From: Candidatus Ruminococcus avistercoris
GTDB lineage: Bacteria > Bacillota > Clostridia > Lachnospirales > Lachnospiraceae
Reading direction: 5' to 3'
DNA length: 64,000 nt
Assembly: GCA_019120315.1 (NCBI GenBank)
Contig: DWVJ01000021.1
Coordinates: forward strand, 49,490 to 113,489
Both the position numbers and the translations under genes were made by a program. Position 1 is the first letter of the stretch; every line of letters starts with the position of its first letter. This document shows, piece by piece, positions 9,858 to 19,219 of the stretch. The notes under the pieces were generated by a model. It saw nothing but the letters and a program-made list of their open reading frames with translations, searched no databases and was not told the DNA's origin.

Positions 9858-9919
9858 TTTTGTGGTATGATAATTTCAGGGACCGGATTGGTTCGGTCCG
9901 GTATCATCATACCACAAAA
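9858..9919. promoter_or_regulatory. Large dyad in the divergent promoter region
   Basis: TTTTGTGGTATGAT (9858-9871) is repeated exactly in inverted form at 9906-9919. Inside lies a second dyad, GGACCG (9880-9885) and CGGTCC (9894-9899). Each outer arm holds a TATGAT that could be a -10 box, one per direction, so this may be a shared operator and promoter pair, or a hairpin. Confidence 0.5.
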
Positions 9920-9938
9920 TTTGCCGGGAGGGAATCAT

Positions 9939-10781
9939 TTGAAAAAAGTGGGAATCGTCTGCTGCTCCAACGGGCAGACACAGGATATGAAACCGGTACT
10001 TGACCGGCTGCAGCTTTTTTTGCGGCAGATGGGCGTTACACCGGTATACAGCGATTACATTTACAGCCGGGATTCTGTCTTCAGCGGGAGCGCAAAAGAG
10101 AGAGCCGGGGCTTTGATGGCGTGCTATGAAGAAGAGGATATCGAGGAGATCTTTGATATCTCAGGCGGCGATATCGCCAATGAGATATTGCCGTTTCTGG
10201 ACTTTTCCATCATCCAGGCTCACCCGAAGCGTTTCTGGGGGTACAGTGACCTGACCACGGTACTCAATGGTATTTATGCCAAAACAGGTGTTTCCGGCGT
10301 GCTGTATCAGGTGAAGAATCTGGCGCGCTGCCAGGAGAAGAAAAGGGCAGAAGAGTTTGAGCAGGCATTATTCGGACAGGATAGAGGTCTGTTTTCCCCA
10401 AAATGTCGTTTCATACAGGGAGAAGAGCTGAAAGGAATTGCCGTGGGCGGCAATATCCGCTGCCTGCTGAAGCTGGCAGGGACGCCTTACTGGCCGGATA
10501 TGCGCGGAAAAGTACTGGTGCTGGAAGCTTTAAGCGGCGGGACGCCTCAGATCGTCACTTATCTGAATCAGCTGCAGCAGATGGGAGTGTTCGACCAGGT
10601 ACAGGGAATTCTCCTGGGAACCTTCACACAACTGGACCGGGAGGAACCGCATCTTCTGGCGGAAGATCTGGTGCGGCGCTGCGGCGGGGAACGTATTGCA
10701 CTGGCCAGAACCGATGAAATCGGCCATGGATATGACGCCCGGGCGATACAGATCGGACAAAAGATCCGGATCAGACGGTGA
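9939..10781 (+). CDS. LD-carboxypeptidase (peptidase S66 family)
   Basis: S66 serine peptidases such as LdcA and MccF cut an L,D-peptide bond in murein tetrapeptides or hydrolyse related amides. The best start is TTG at 9939, seven bases after GGGAGG (280 residues). Starts further upstream would lie inside the divergent dyad. The nucleophile elbow is WGYSDLT. The acidic and His partners are probably in LEALSG and EIGHGYD. Probable role: murein recycling or peptide-antibiotic detoxification in the cytoplasm. Confidence 0.85.
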   Translation: MKKVGIVCCSNGQTQDMKPVLDRLQLFLRQMGVTPVYSDYIYSRDSVFSGSAKERAGALMACYEEEDIEEIFDISGGDIANEILPFLDFSIIQAHPKRFWGYSDLTTVLNGIYAKTGVSGVLYQVKNLARCQEKKRAEEFEQALFGQDRGLFSPKCRFIQGEELKGIAVGGNIRCLLKLAGTPYWPDMRGKVLVLEALSGGTPQIVTYLNQLQQMGVFDQVQGILLGTFTQLDREEPHLLAEDLVRRCGGERIALARTDEIGHGYDARAIQIGQKIRIRR

Positions 10782-10787
10782 TCCGGT

Positions 10788-10832
10788 AAAAAAGACATGT
10801 GCACAGCGTTTAAACTGGTACATGTCTTTTTA
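10788..10832. terminator. Bidirectional terminator between converging genes
   Basis: AAAAAAGACATGT (10788-10800) pairs with ACATGTCTTTTTA (10820-10832). Confidence 0.85.
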
Positions 10833-13298
10833 TTATCTGCGCGTTTTGCGCCGCAGGGAACGTTTTTTCTTTTCACGGTGCTGTTTGCGCATATTACTGA
10901 AGGTCGTTTCCACCCATTCCACGAACCGGCAGGTGTAGCGAAGTACCGGCTCGGTGGCCAGAGCAAAGACACCCAGCAGCATACCGCATTTCAGAGAGAC
11001 GCTGGTGATGGCGAACAGACCGGGAATAAAACAGATGCACAGCAGCATACCGGCGATGACGCCCAGGAAGACGGTCCAGCGCAGCGCATTCATGGGTCGG
11101 CTCACCCGGTAGAGAATCATGAAACCTACCACGGCCAGAAGCAGGGTGGCCGCTGTGGAAATATCTGTGGGATCCACTTCAAATACCTGGCCGAAGACGA
11201 CGATGGCGCCCACGATCACAAAGTCCGTCAGGCCGGCCGGCAGGGCGGTCAGCAGCACATTGGTGATAAAATGTCCCTTGATGATGTTCTTATTGGGCTC
11301 CAGCGCCAGCAGAAATCCCGGCACGCCGATGGTGAACATACTGATCAGCGAAATCTGTGACGGCTCCAGGGGATATTCGATCATGAAGGAGATGGAAAAC
11401 AGAGCCATCAGGAAGGAAAAGATATTCTTCACCAGGAACAGACTTCCGGAACGCTGCAGGTTGTTGACCACCCGTCTTCCTTCCAGGACCACGGAAGGCA
11501 TGCAGGCGAAATTGGATTCCAGCAGAACCAGCTGAGAGGCCTGGGCGGCGGCGTCGCTGCCGCTGGCCATGGCCACGCTGCAGTCTGCGTCTTTTAATGC
11601 CAGGACGTCGTTTACACCGTCGCCGGTCATGGCTACGGTTTTGCCCTGGGCTTTCAGCGCTTTTACAAACTGCCGTTTCTGATTGGGAGTCACTCTGCCG
11701 AATACGGCGTACTTTTGTACTGCCAATGCGATATCCTGTTCCGTCTTGAGAGTAGAAGCGTCCACATAGCTTGCAGCGTTTCGGATCCCCGCTTCCTGTG
11801 CTACCTTGGAAACGGTGACAGGATTGTCACCGGATATTACTTTGATTTCCACTCCCTGTTCCGCAAAGTACCGGAAGGTGGACGGCGCTTCTTTGCGGAT
11901 GGGGTTGGAAAGAAGGACGAGACAGTAAGGCGTCACGGCCTGCTGCAGTTCCTTTCCATCCGCCATGCCGTGATATCTGCCGAATACCAGCACGCGGTAA
12001 CCTTCCCGGCCATAGGATTCGATCAGCTCCTTATGTGTTTCATAGTCGGAACGCAGGACAAATTCCGGAGCGCCGATGACATAGGAGGCGCCGTTAAAGG
12101 AAGCGCTGCTGTATTTGTAGGCGGAGGAAAAGGAGGTGATGGAGTCTGCTTTTTTTCCGGAATTATTTTTGAAATATTTTTTCATGGCGGCCATGGTGAT
12201 ATTATCTTTGGACATGGCGTTGACGAAGTCACCCAGGAGTTTTTCCAGCGACACGGTCTCCTGGCTTTCATTAAAACTGTCCAGGGGAATCATATCGTTG
12301 ACCTGCATGGTGTTTTCGGTGATGGTACCGGTCTTATCCACACACAGGACGTTGACCCGGGCAAGGGTTTCGATACACTTCATGTCGTGCACCAGAACCT
12401 TTTTGCCGGCCAGACGGATGACGCTGACCGCCAGGGCCACGCTGGACAAAAGATATAGACCTTCCGGGATCATACCGATGATGGCTGCCACCATGGAGGT
12501 GACGGCAGTCTGCAGACTGGCTTTGGCAAAGAGAAGCTGCTGGGCCACCAGCATCAGACCAATGGGGATGATGATGATGCCCACTGCCAGCACCAGCGTG
12601 TTCAGGGAACGGATCATCTCGGACTGTTCCCCTTCCTTGGCGGCTTTGGCTTCCAAAGTCAGTTTGGAAACATAGGAATCGGCCCCCACTTTATCCAGAC
12701 GGGCAAGACATTCCCCCGAGACGATAAAACTTCCGGAGAGAAGAGGGTCCTCTGCCTTTTTGGTGATCTCATCGGATTCACCGGTGATCAGAGACTCGTT
12801 GACCTGTACCTCGCCGCTGACCACAAAGGCGTCTGCCGGGATCTGATTGCCGGCCTGGAAGATGACCAGATCATCCAGTACCAGCTGATCGGCGGGGATG
12901 ACCGTCTCCTTTCCGTCGCGAAGTACCGTGGCTTTGGGCGCGTTGAGCACGCTTAATTTATCCAGTGTGTTTTTGGAGCGGATCTCCTGAATGATACCGA
13001 TAAGCGTGTTGCCGATGATGATGGGTAAAAAGGTAAGATCCCGGAAGGATCCCACCAGAATCAGCAGCACCGCGATGATGGCAAAAACCAGGTTGAAGTA
13101 TGTCAAAAGGTTGCTTCTGACGATCTCCCGGACCGTTTTGGAAGGAGGATCCACCGGCGTATTGGCCCAGCCGTTTTCGATACGCTGTGTCACCTGGGCT
13201 GCGCTCAGGCCGGTTTTGGGATCTGCCTGGATCCGGTCAAGGGGTTTGCGCTGATGGGATATCGGCTGTTCTGTTTGTTGTTTTTTCAGTTGAATCAT
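10833..13298 (-). CDS. Cation-translocating P-type ATPase (CtpE/Ca-ATPase-like)
   Basis: This 821-residue protein has the actuator motif LITGESDE, the phosphorylation motif CVDKTGTIT, the hinge motif TGDGVNDVLALKDAD, and a membrane motif with IPEGL, as in Ca2+ and related cation pumps. No N-terminal heavy-metal (CXXC) domain is present. The C-terminal tail is very basic (KKKRSLRRKTRR). It lies six bases after rqcH, so the two form one operon. The ion is unproven; Ca2+ is the best guess from the PEGL motif. Confidence 0.88.
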   Translation of the reverse strand: MIQLKKQQTEQPISHQRKPLDRIQADPKTGLSAAQVTQRIENGWANTPVDPPSKTVREIVRSNLLTYFNLVFAIIAVLLILVGSFRDLTFLPIIIGNTLIGIIQEIRSKNTLDKLSVLNAPKATVLRDGKETVIPADQLVLDDLVIFQAGNQIPADAFVVSGEVQVNESLITGESDEITKKAEDPLLSGSFIVSGECLARLDKVGADSYVSKLTLEAKAAKEGEQSEMIRSLNTLVLAVGIIIIPIGLMLVAQQLLFAKASLQTAVTSMVAAIIGMIPEGLYLLSSVALAVSVIRLAGKKVLVHDMKCIETLARVNVLCVDKTGTITENTMQVNDMIPLDSFNESQETVSLEKLLGDFVNAMSKDNITMAAMKKYFKNNSGKKADSITSFSSAYKYSSASFNGASYVIGAPEFVLRSDYETHKELIESYGREGYRVLVFGRYHGMADGKELQQAVTPYCLVLLSNPIRKEAPSTFRYFAEQGVEIKVISGDNPVTVSKVAQEAGIRNAASYVDASTLKTEQDIALAVQKYAVFGRVTPNQKRQFVKALKAQGKTVAMTGDGVNDVLALKDADCSVAMASGSDAAAQASQLVLLESNFACMPSVVLEGRRVVNNLQRSGSLFLVKNIFSFLMALFSISFMIEYPLEPSQISLISMFTIGVPGFLLALEPNKNIIKGHFITNVLLTALPAGLTDFVIVGAIVVFGQVFEVDPTDISTAATLLLAVVGFMILYRVSRPMNALRWTVFLGVIAGMLLCICFIPGLFAITSVSLKCGMLLGVFALATEPVLRYTCRFVEWVETTFSNMRKQHREKKKRSLRRKTRR

Positions 13299-13304
13299 AG
13301 ATAC

Positions 13305-15056
13305 CTACTTTCTTTCATCTGCCGGGGAAATGGAGGAGATGTCCGGTTCAATCAGCAAAGAGTAATTGGTGTGATAAATGACAAATCCTGGTTTTCCGCC
13401 TTTTGGCTTTTTAAGGTTTTTGCGCTGGGTATAGTCGATTTCCACTTTGGGAGCGCTGCGTCCTTTGGAATAGTAGGCAGCCAGCCGTCCGGCTTCCTCG
13501 AAGGTTTTATCCGGCAGCTCTTCTCCATTGGCCTTGACGATCACATGGGAGCCTGGCTGGCCTTTGGCGTGAAACCACCAGTCGCTGCCGGAAGCCAGTT
13601 TAAAGGTCAGTTCTTCATTTTGAAAATTATTTTTTCCCACGTACATATGGTAGCCGTCGCCGGACAAATAATGCAGGGGTTTAGAAGCGATCTTTTTCTT
13701 TTTTGGAGAACCGGTGTTCCGGTATCGGATATATCCGGACTGGGTCAGCTCTTCCTTGATCTGGGATAAGTCATCCTCGGACATGGCAAGATCCAGAGCC
13801 ATGGCGACAGATTCCAGATGCTGGGCTTCTTCCACCGTCTCCTGCAAAAGCACGCTTAAGGCTTCTTCCGTCCGCTTCAGCTTGTTATAGCGGTCAAAAT
13901 ACTTCTTCGCATTTTCGGACGGAGTCAGGGTGGGATCCAGAGGAACGGTCGTCATCTCATTGGTATAATAATTCAGCGCTTCGAAAGATCTGCAGTCCGG
14001 CTTTAGATTGTATCCGTAGGTATTGATCAACTCGCCGTAAATGCGGTACTTTTCTTTTTTCTGCGTATCTTTCAGCTGCTTTTCCTGAAGAATCCGCTTT
14101 TTATTGGTCCGATCCAGCGCCGTCTGAACGATGCGCCGCAGATCTGCGGATTTTTGATGAATCCTGGTAAGAATGTTTTTTTCTGCATAATAGGACTCCA
14201 GCATGGCGCTGACCGAATCATATGTAACACGGTTCAGATCCCGGTACATGACAAGGGGAAAACTGGCGTATTCCGCCGGTTCCTGATCCCGGTAAAAGAT
14301 GCCGGGGGAGAAAGCGCCGGAGGAAACATCCTCCATCAGACGGGAAAAGGTGTGGTACAGGTGTTCCTTTTCGATTTCAGACAGAGCATCCGTGGGGGAA
14401 CCTCCGTCCAAGGAAGCCCGGGCGCACAGTTCCTCTCCCATCAGCGGGCTGATGCCGGTCAAAGAAAGATACAGCGCCTTTGAAAGAGGCAGCGGACGGG
14501 CCAGCACCTTTTCCATAAATTCCGGACGTGTGATGGCAAAAGGATCCAGTTTTTCCTGTGTATGAGGGATAAAATATTGGCGTCCGGGAAGAACTTCCCG
14601 CACAGAACTCATATGAGAGGATACGTGTTTGATACTGTCGATGATGGCGTCGTTCTCATCGCAGAAAATGATATTGCTGTGTTTGCCCATGATTTCAACG
14701 ATCAGATATTTCCGGCAAAGATCGCCCATTTCGTTGAGGTGCTCCAGTTCGATGCGGATGATACGTTCCAGGCCGGGCTGGGTGATCGCTGTGATTTTTC
14801 CGCTTCCGATGTGTTTGCGCAGCAGCATACAGAAATTGGGGGCGGTCAGGGGGCTTGGTTTATTGGCCTGTGTCAGATAGATCAGCGGCAGAGAAGCGCT
14901 GGCGCTGATAAAAAGACGATACTGATTCTTCTGATTTTTTACGGTAATCAGCAGTTCGTCATTCTCCGGCTGGGCGATCTTATTGATCTTTCCGCCGGTG
15001 ATAGTTCGGTTTAATTCCGTTACGATATTTGCTATGGTTATGCCGTCAAATGCCAT
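13305..15056 (-). CDS. rqcH: Rqc2/RqcH homologue (NFACT family), ribosome quality control
   Basis: RqcH binds stalled 50S subunits and directs alanine tailing of the blocked nascent chain. The ATG at 15056 follows AGGAGA and gives 583 residues. The order is NFACT-N (1-130, starting MAFDGITIANIV), a central helical/coiled-coil region, and the C-terminal NFACT-R domain with SDWWFHAKGQPGSHV and the basic strand DYTQRKNLKKPKGGKPG. It was formerly annotated as a fibronectin-binding protein. It is the first gene of a two-gene operon with a cation ATPase. Confidence 0.93.
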   Translation of the reverse strand: MAFDGITIANIVTELNRTITGGKINKIAQPENDELLITVKNQKNQYRLFISASASLPLIYLTQANKPSPLTAPNFCMLLRKHIGSGKITAITQPGLERIIRIELEHLNEMGDLCRKYLIVEIMGKHSNIIFCDENDAIIDSIKHVSSHMSSVREVLPGRQYFIPHTQEKLDPFAITRPEFMEKVLARPLPLSKALYLSLTGISPLMGEELCARASLDGGSPTDALSEIEKEHLYHTFSRLMEDVSSGAFSPGIFYRDQEPAEYASFPLVMYRDLNRVTYDSVSAMLESYYAEKNILTRIHQKSADLRRIVQTALDRTNKKRILQEKQLKDTQKKEKYRIYGELINTYGYNLKPDCRSFEALNYYTNEMTTVPLDPTLTPSENAKKYFDRYNKLKRTEEALSVLLQETVEEAQHLESVAMALDLAMSEDDLSQIKEELTQSGYIRYRNTGSPKKKKIASKPLHYLSGDGYHMYVGKNNFQNEELTFKLASGSDWWFHAKGQPGSHVIVKANGEELPDKTFEEAGRLAAYYSKGRSAPKVEIDYTQRKNLKKPKGGKPGFVIYHTNYSLLIEPDISSISPADERK

Positions 15057-15105
15057 AATAATTCTCCTCTTTTCATATGAATTCATTATAACAGAAAAAA
15101 ATAAT

Positions 15106-15134
15106 TTGACTAGGGTTTTATAATGAATTATAAT
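15106..15134 (+). promoter_or_regulatory. Sigma-A-type promoter of the yicC operon
   Basis: TTGACT (15106-15111) and TATAAT (15129-15134) are separated by 17 bases, leaving a leader of about 60 bases before yicC. Confidence 0.75.
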
Positions 15135-15200
15135 AAATTTGTATGTTCAGGCAGCACCTGCCGGAATATAACAGAATTGTAAAGAAATGAGAAAAGCAGC

Positions 15201-16079
15201 ATGATGAAGAGTATGACAGGATACGGCCGTTCTGAGTTTCAGAATGACCTTTATAAGTTTACCGTGGAAATGAAATCGGTAAATCACAGATATCTGGATT
15301 TTAATTTCAAGATTCCCAAAAAGCTGGGGGCGCTGGAGAGCGGGATCCGCAGCGTGCTGAAGGAATACATTCAGCGCGGAAAGATCGATGTCTTTATTAC
15401 CTATGAAAATTACACACAGGAACGGATTAATCTGAAATATAATCACGATCTTGCGGGACAGTATCTGACCTGTCTGCGGCAGATAGAAAAAGAATTTGCC
15501 CTGCCAAATGACGTTACCGCGTCGGTTCTCTCCCGTTTCCCGGAAGTGTTCACCATGGAAGAGCAGCCGGCGGACGAGGAGGAACTCTGGGAGGGGCTAA
15601 AACCGGTTCTGCGTCAGGCAGCGCAGTCTTTCGTAAATTCCCGGGAGCGGGAAGGGGAAGCATTGCAAAGAGATCTTTTGGAGAAGCTGGACGCCATGTA
15701 CGCAAAAGTACTGGAGGTGGAAAAGCGCTCTCCGGAAATCACCAGGGAATACCGGGAAAAGCTGGAAAAGAAAATGAAAGAACTGCTGGAGGATACGCAG
15801 ATCGAAGAGTCGCGGATCGCGGCGGAGGTGATTCTTTTCGCGGATAAAATCTGTACGGATGAGGAGACGGTACGTCTGAAAAGCCATATTGACACCATGA
15901 AACATGTGCTGCAGGACGGCGAAGGGATCGGACGTAAGCTGGATTTTATCGCGCAGGAAATGAATCGCGAGGCGAATACCATTTTAGCTAAGGCCAATGA
16001 CATCGCGACTTCCAATGTAGCCATCGATCTGAAGACGGAGATCGAAAAAGTCAGGGAACAGATTCAGAATATAGAATAG
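15201..16079 (+). CDS. yicC: YicC/YloC-family endoribonuclease-like protein
   Basis: The protein has 292 residues, the normal family length. The N-terminal MKSMTGYGR and the C-terminal EMNREANTILAKANDI are hallmarks of the YicC family. YicC of E. coli is linked to RNA decay. Two adjacent ATGs (15201 and 15204) could start it; the ribosome site is weak. It leads the conserved yicC-remA-gmk-rpoZ order. Confidence 0.92.
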   Translation: MMKSMTGYGRSEFQNDLYKFTVEMKSVNHRYLDFNFKIPKKLGALESGIRSVLKEYIQRGKIDVFITYENYTQERINLKYNHDLAGQYLTCLRQIEKEFALPNDVTASVLSRFPEVFTMEEQPADEEELWEGLKPVLRQAAQSFVNSREREGEALQRDLLEKLDAMYAKVLEVEKRSPEITREYREKLEKKMKELLEDTQIEESRIAAEVILFADKICTDEETVRLKSHIDTMKHVLQDGEGIGRKLDFIAQEMNREANTILAKANDIATSNVAIDLKTEIEKVREQIQNIE

Positions 16080-16092
16080 GCGGGACAGTTAT

Positions 16093-16368
16093 TTGGCAAG
16101 ATTGATTAATATCGGTTTTGGAAATGTGATAAATGCGGAAAAGATCGTGGCTGTGGTGAATCCGGACGCGGCTCCGGTGAAGCGTCTGATGCAGAGCGCC
16201 AAGGAGACGGGAACCAGCATCGATGCGACCCAGGGACGCCGGACAAAATCCGTGATCGTCACAGAAGACAGTTACGTGGTGCTTTCCGCGCTGCAGGCAG
16301 AGACTATCAGCCGGCGTGTCAATGCAGGCTGGTCAGGAGAAGAAAAAGGGGATAACTATGAACCGTAG
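16093..16368 (+). CDS. remA: RemA/DUF370 DNA-binding regulator
   Basis: A 91-residue protein starting at TTG (16093). The conserved core has LINIGFGNVINAEKIVAVV followed by IDATQGRRTKSVIV, typical of RemA. In Bacillus subtilis RemA activates matrix and osmoprotection genes; here the regulon is unknown. It overlaps gmk by 11 bases, so the two are probably translated together. Confidence 0.92.
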   Translation: MARLINIGFGNVINAEKIVAVVNPDAAPVKRLMQSAKETGTSIDATQGRRTKSVIVTEDSYVVLSALQAETISRRVNAGWSGEEKGDNYEP

Positions 16369-16984
16369 AGGATTGCTGGTGGTGGTATCTGGTTTTTCCG
16401 GATCCGGAAAAGGGACGCTGATGAAACTTTTGATGGAAAAGTATGACAATTACAGTCTTTCCATCTCTGCGACAACGCGCAGTCCCAGACCGGGCGAGCG
16501 GGACGGACTGGAGTATTTTTTTAAAACGCAGGAAGAGTTTCTGCAGATGATCCGCGAGGATGCCTTTATCGAATACGCCCGTTATGTGGATAATTATTAC
16601 GGGACGCCGAAAGATTACGTGGAAAAACAGCTGGATGCGGGAAAAGATGTGATCCTGGAGATCGAAATGCAGGGGGCGCTTAAAGTAAAGGAAAAAATGC
16701 CGCAGACGCTTTTGATCTTTGTCACTCCCCCCACAGCGGAAGAGCTGAAAAGACGTCTGGTTTCCCGGGGAACGGAATCAGAAGAGGTTGTGGCGGCGCG
16801 TATGGCTCAGGCCAAGGAAGAATCCCGTTTTATGGATTGTTACGATTATATTCTGGTGAATGAGACGAATCAGGAGGAAAGCTGCATGGAGCGGCTTCAT
16901 GAACTGATCCAAAGCGCTCATCAGGAAACATCCAGAAATGAGGAATTTATAGAGGAAATGAGAGAGCAGTTGAAGAATATTTGA
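16358..16984 (+). CDS. gmk: Guanylate kinase
   Basis: GMP + ATP gives GDP + ADP. The start ATG at 16358 follows AAAAAGGGG and gives 208 residues. The P-loop is SGFSGSGKGTLM, followed by SATTRSPRPGE(R) (GMP binding) and EIEMQGALKVKE. The first ATG of the frame at 16316 lies inside remA and lacks a good ribosome site. Confidence 0.95.
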   Translation: MNRRGLLVVVSGFSGSGKGTLMKLLMEKYDNYSLSISATTRSPRPGERDGLEYFFKTQEEFLQMIREDAFIEYARYVDNYYGTPKDYVEKQLDAGKDVILEIEMQGALKVKEKMPQTLLIFVTPPTAEELKRRLVSRGTESEEVVAARMAQAKEESRFMDCYDYILVNETNQEESCMERLHELIQSAHQETSRNEEFIEEMREQLKNI

Positions 16985-17000
16985 AAGGAGCAGGACAGTA

Positions 17001-17258
17001 ATGATACATCCATCTTATTCAGAACTTATGCAGGCAATCAACAGCGAGCATGACGCCAACGAGGCTCCGCTGGTCAACAGCAGATATTCCATCGTGCTGG
17101 CTACCAGCAGACGTGCCAGACAGATTATCGCCGGCGCGGAGCCGATGGTGAAAGCGGCAGGGAAAAAGCCCCTTTCCATCGCTGTGGAAGAAATGTATGA
17201 GGGCAAGGTGAAGATCCTTCCGGAAGATGAGACGCCGGAGGAGGAAACAGAAGAGTAA
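17001..17258 (+). CDS. rpoZ: RNA polymerase omega subunit
   Basis: This 85-residue protein has the omega core: the N-terminal MIHPSYSEL, then NSRYSIVLATSRRARQI and KPLSIAVEEMYEGKV. The C-terminus is acidic. Its place directly after gmk is the usual order in Bacillota. A terminator hairpin follows. Confidence 0.93.
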   Translation: MIHPSYSELMQAINSEHDANEAPLVNSRYSIVLATSRRARQIIAGAEPMVKAAGKKPLSIAVEEMYEGKVKILPEDETPEEETEE

Positions 17259-17273
17259 CAACAGATCACAGGA

Positions 17274-17316
17274 GGGCTGCTGCAGACAAGGTTTCATTAC
17301 CGTGCAGCAGCCTTCT
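17274..17316 (+). terminator. Intrinsic terminator after rpoZ
   Basis: GGGCTGCTGCA (17274-17284) pairs with TGCAGCAGCC (17303-17312), followed by TTCTTCT. Confidence 0.65.
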
Positions 17317-17343
17317 TCTGATATCATTATATAGGAGGAACGG

Positions 17344-18681
17344 ATGCGGATATTGTTTATTTCACTGGGCTGTGACAAAAACCTGGTGGATTCAGAAGAA
17401 ATGCTGTATCTTCTGCGGGAAAAGGGATATGAGATCACCGATGATGAGGAGAATGCGGACATCATCGTGGTCAATACCTGCTGTTTTATCCATGACGCGA
17501 AGGAAGAGAGCATCGATACGATTCTGGAGATGGGGAAATACCGGTTGTCCGGGAAGGTGAAGGCGCTGATCGTCACAGGTTGTCTGGCTCAGCGTTACCG
17601 GGAGGAGATTTTAAAGGAAATACCGGAGGTGGACGCTGTGCTGGGAACCGCCAGCTATGATGACATCCTGGAGGCGGTGGAAAAAACGCTGAAGGGGGAA
17701 AAGTATCTTTCCTTCCGCCCGACAGACAGGCTGGTGGATACCGGCGGCGGACGGATCATCACCACCGGCGGGGCTTATGAGTATCTGAGAATTGCCGAAG
17801 GGTGCGCCAAACACTGTACTTACTGCGTGATTCCAAAGGTTCGCGGCGGATACCGCAGTATTCCCATGGAGAGGCTGCTGGACACGGCCCGGCAGATGGT
17901 CGGCGAAGGGGTAAAAGAGCTGATCGTAATCGCTCAGGAAACAACGCTTTACGGTACTGATCTGTATGGGAAAAAGTCTTTGCACATCCTGTTGGAAAAG
18001 CTGTGCAGGATTGAAGGACTGGTGTGGATCCGGCTGCTGTACTGTTATCCGGAGGAGATTTATCCCGAACTTGTGGATACCATTGCCCGGGAACCAAAGA
18101 TCTGTCATTATCTGGATCTGCCTATTCAGCACTGCAGCGATTCCATTTTGAAACGGATGGGAAGAAAAACCACTAAGGCGGATCTGGAACGGATTATTAC
18201 CGAAATCAGGGAACGGATACCGGATATGGTGATCCGCACCACTTTGATCACCGGTTTTCCCGGAGAGACGAAGGAAGATCACGAGGAACTGATGCAGTTT
18301 GTGGCGGATATGGCTTTTGACCGACTCGGCGTGTTCACCTACTCGCCGGAGGAGGATACGCCGGCTGCCGCCATGGAAAATCAGGTGCCGGAGGAGGTTA
18401 AGGAGCAGCGAAAGGCAGAACTGATGGAACTGCAGCAGGATATCTCCCTGGAACTGGACCAGGAGCGTATCGGGGAAGAACTGCTGGTTTTTGTGGAGGG
18501 AAAGGTGGCGGATGAAAACGCCTATGTGGGAAGAACCTACGCAGACGCTCCCGGCATCGACGGCTATATTTTTGTCAACACCGGGGAAAGTCTGATGACG
18601 GGAGATTTCGTCCGTGTAAAAGTGACCGGGGCCCTGGAATATGATTTGATAGGAGAGATTGCAGATGAATACACCGAATAA
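17344..18681 (+). CDS. rimO: Ribosomal protein S12 methylthiotransferase
   Basis: A radical SAM enzyme that adds a methylthio group to an Asp of S12. It has 445 residues. The N-terminal UPF0004 domain has the three Cys of the second iron-sulfur cluster (SLGCDKN, NTCCFI, TGCLAQR). The radical SAM motif is CAKHCTYC, and a C-terminal TRAM domain follows. RimO is preferred over MiaB because of the SLGCDKNLVDSE start. It overlaps pgsA by 17 bases. Confidence 0.95.
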   Translation: MRILFISLGCDKNLVDSEEMLYLLREKGYEITDDEENADIIVVNTCCFIHDAKEESIDTILEMGKYRLSGKVKALIVTGCLAQRYREEILKEIPEVDAVLGTASYDDILEAVEKTLKGEKYLSFRPTDRLVDTGGGRIITTGGAYEYLRIAEGCAKHCTYCVIPKVRGGYRSIPMERLLDTARQMVGEGVKELIVIAQETTLYGTDLYGKKSLHILLEKLCRIEGLVWIRLLYCYPEEIYPELVDTIAREPKICHYLDLPIQHCSDSILKRMGRKTTKADLERIITEIRERIPDMVIRTTLITGFPGETKEDHEELMQFVADMAFDRLGVFTYSPEEDTPAAAMENQVPEEVKEQRKAELMELQQDISLELDQERIGEELLVFVEGKVADENAYVGRTYADAPGIDGYIFVNTGESLMTGDFVRVKVTGALEYDLIGEIADEYTE

Positions 18682-19204
18682 ACTGACCCTGTTTCGTGTG
18701 GTCATGATACCCTTTTTTGTCGTCTTTATGCTGGCGCCCATCGGCGGCGCAGCAGCAAAGTGGATTGCTCTGGCGATTTTTATCATCGCCAGTCTGACAG
18801 ATGCCCTGGACGGATACCTGGCCAGAAGAGATAATCTGATCACTGATTTTGGGAAATTTATGGATCCGCTGGCAGACAAGCTGCTGGTCTGCTCCGCATT
18901 GATCTGTCTTGTCGAACTGGATAAAATACCATGCTGGGTGGTAATCATTATTATCGCCCGGGAATTTATCATCAGCGGCTTCCGGCTGATCGCAGCGGAC
19001 AACGGCGTGGTGATCGCAGCCAGTTACTGGGGAAAATTCAAGACGGTTTCTCAGATGGTAATGATTATCCTGCTGATCGCCGATCTGGGAGGCGTTTTCT
19101 ATACCATCGGACAGATCTTCATCTATCTGTCCATGGCGCTGACGGTGATATCTCTGATCGATTACCTGATAAAAAACAGAAATGTAATTTCACTGCAGAA
19201 GTAA
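18665..19204 (+). CDS. pgsA: CDP-diacylglycerol-glycerol-3-phosphate 3-phosphatidyltransferase
   Basis: It makes phosphatidylglycerophosphate in the membrane. The ATG at 18665 follows AGGAGAG and gives 179 residues. The CDP-alcohol phosphotransferase motif reads TDALDGYLARRDNLITDFGK, then FMDPLADK. Several membrane helices surround it. The order rimO-pgsA-cinA is common in Clostridia. Confidence 0.94.
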   Translation: MNTPNKLTLFRVVMIPFFVVFMLAPIGGAAAKWIALAIFIIASLTDALDGYLARRDNLITDFGKFMDPLADKLLVCSALICLVELDKIPCWVVIIIIAREFIISGFRLIAADNGVVIAASYWGKFKTVSQMVMIILLIADLGGVFYTIGQIFIYLSMALTVISLIDYLIKNRNVISLQK

Positions 19205-19219
19205 AGGAGGAACCGCTGT

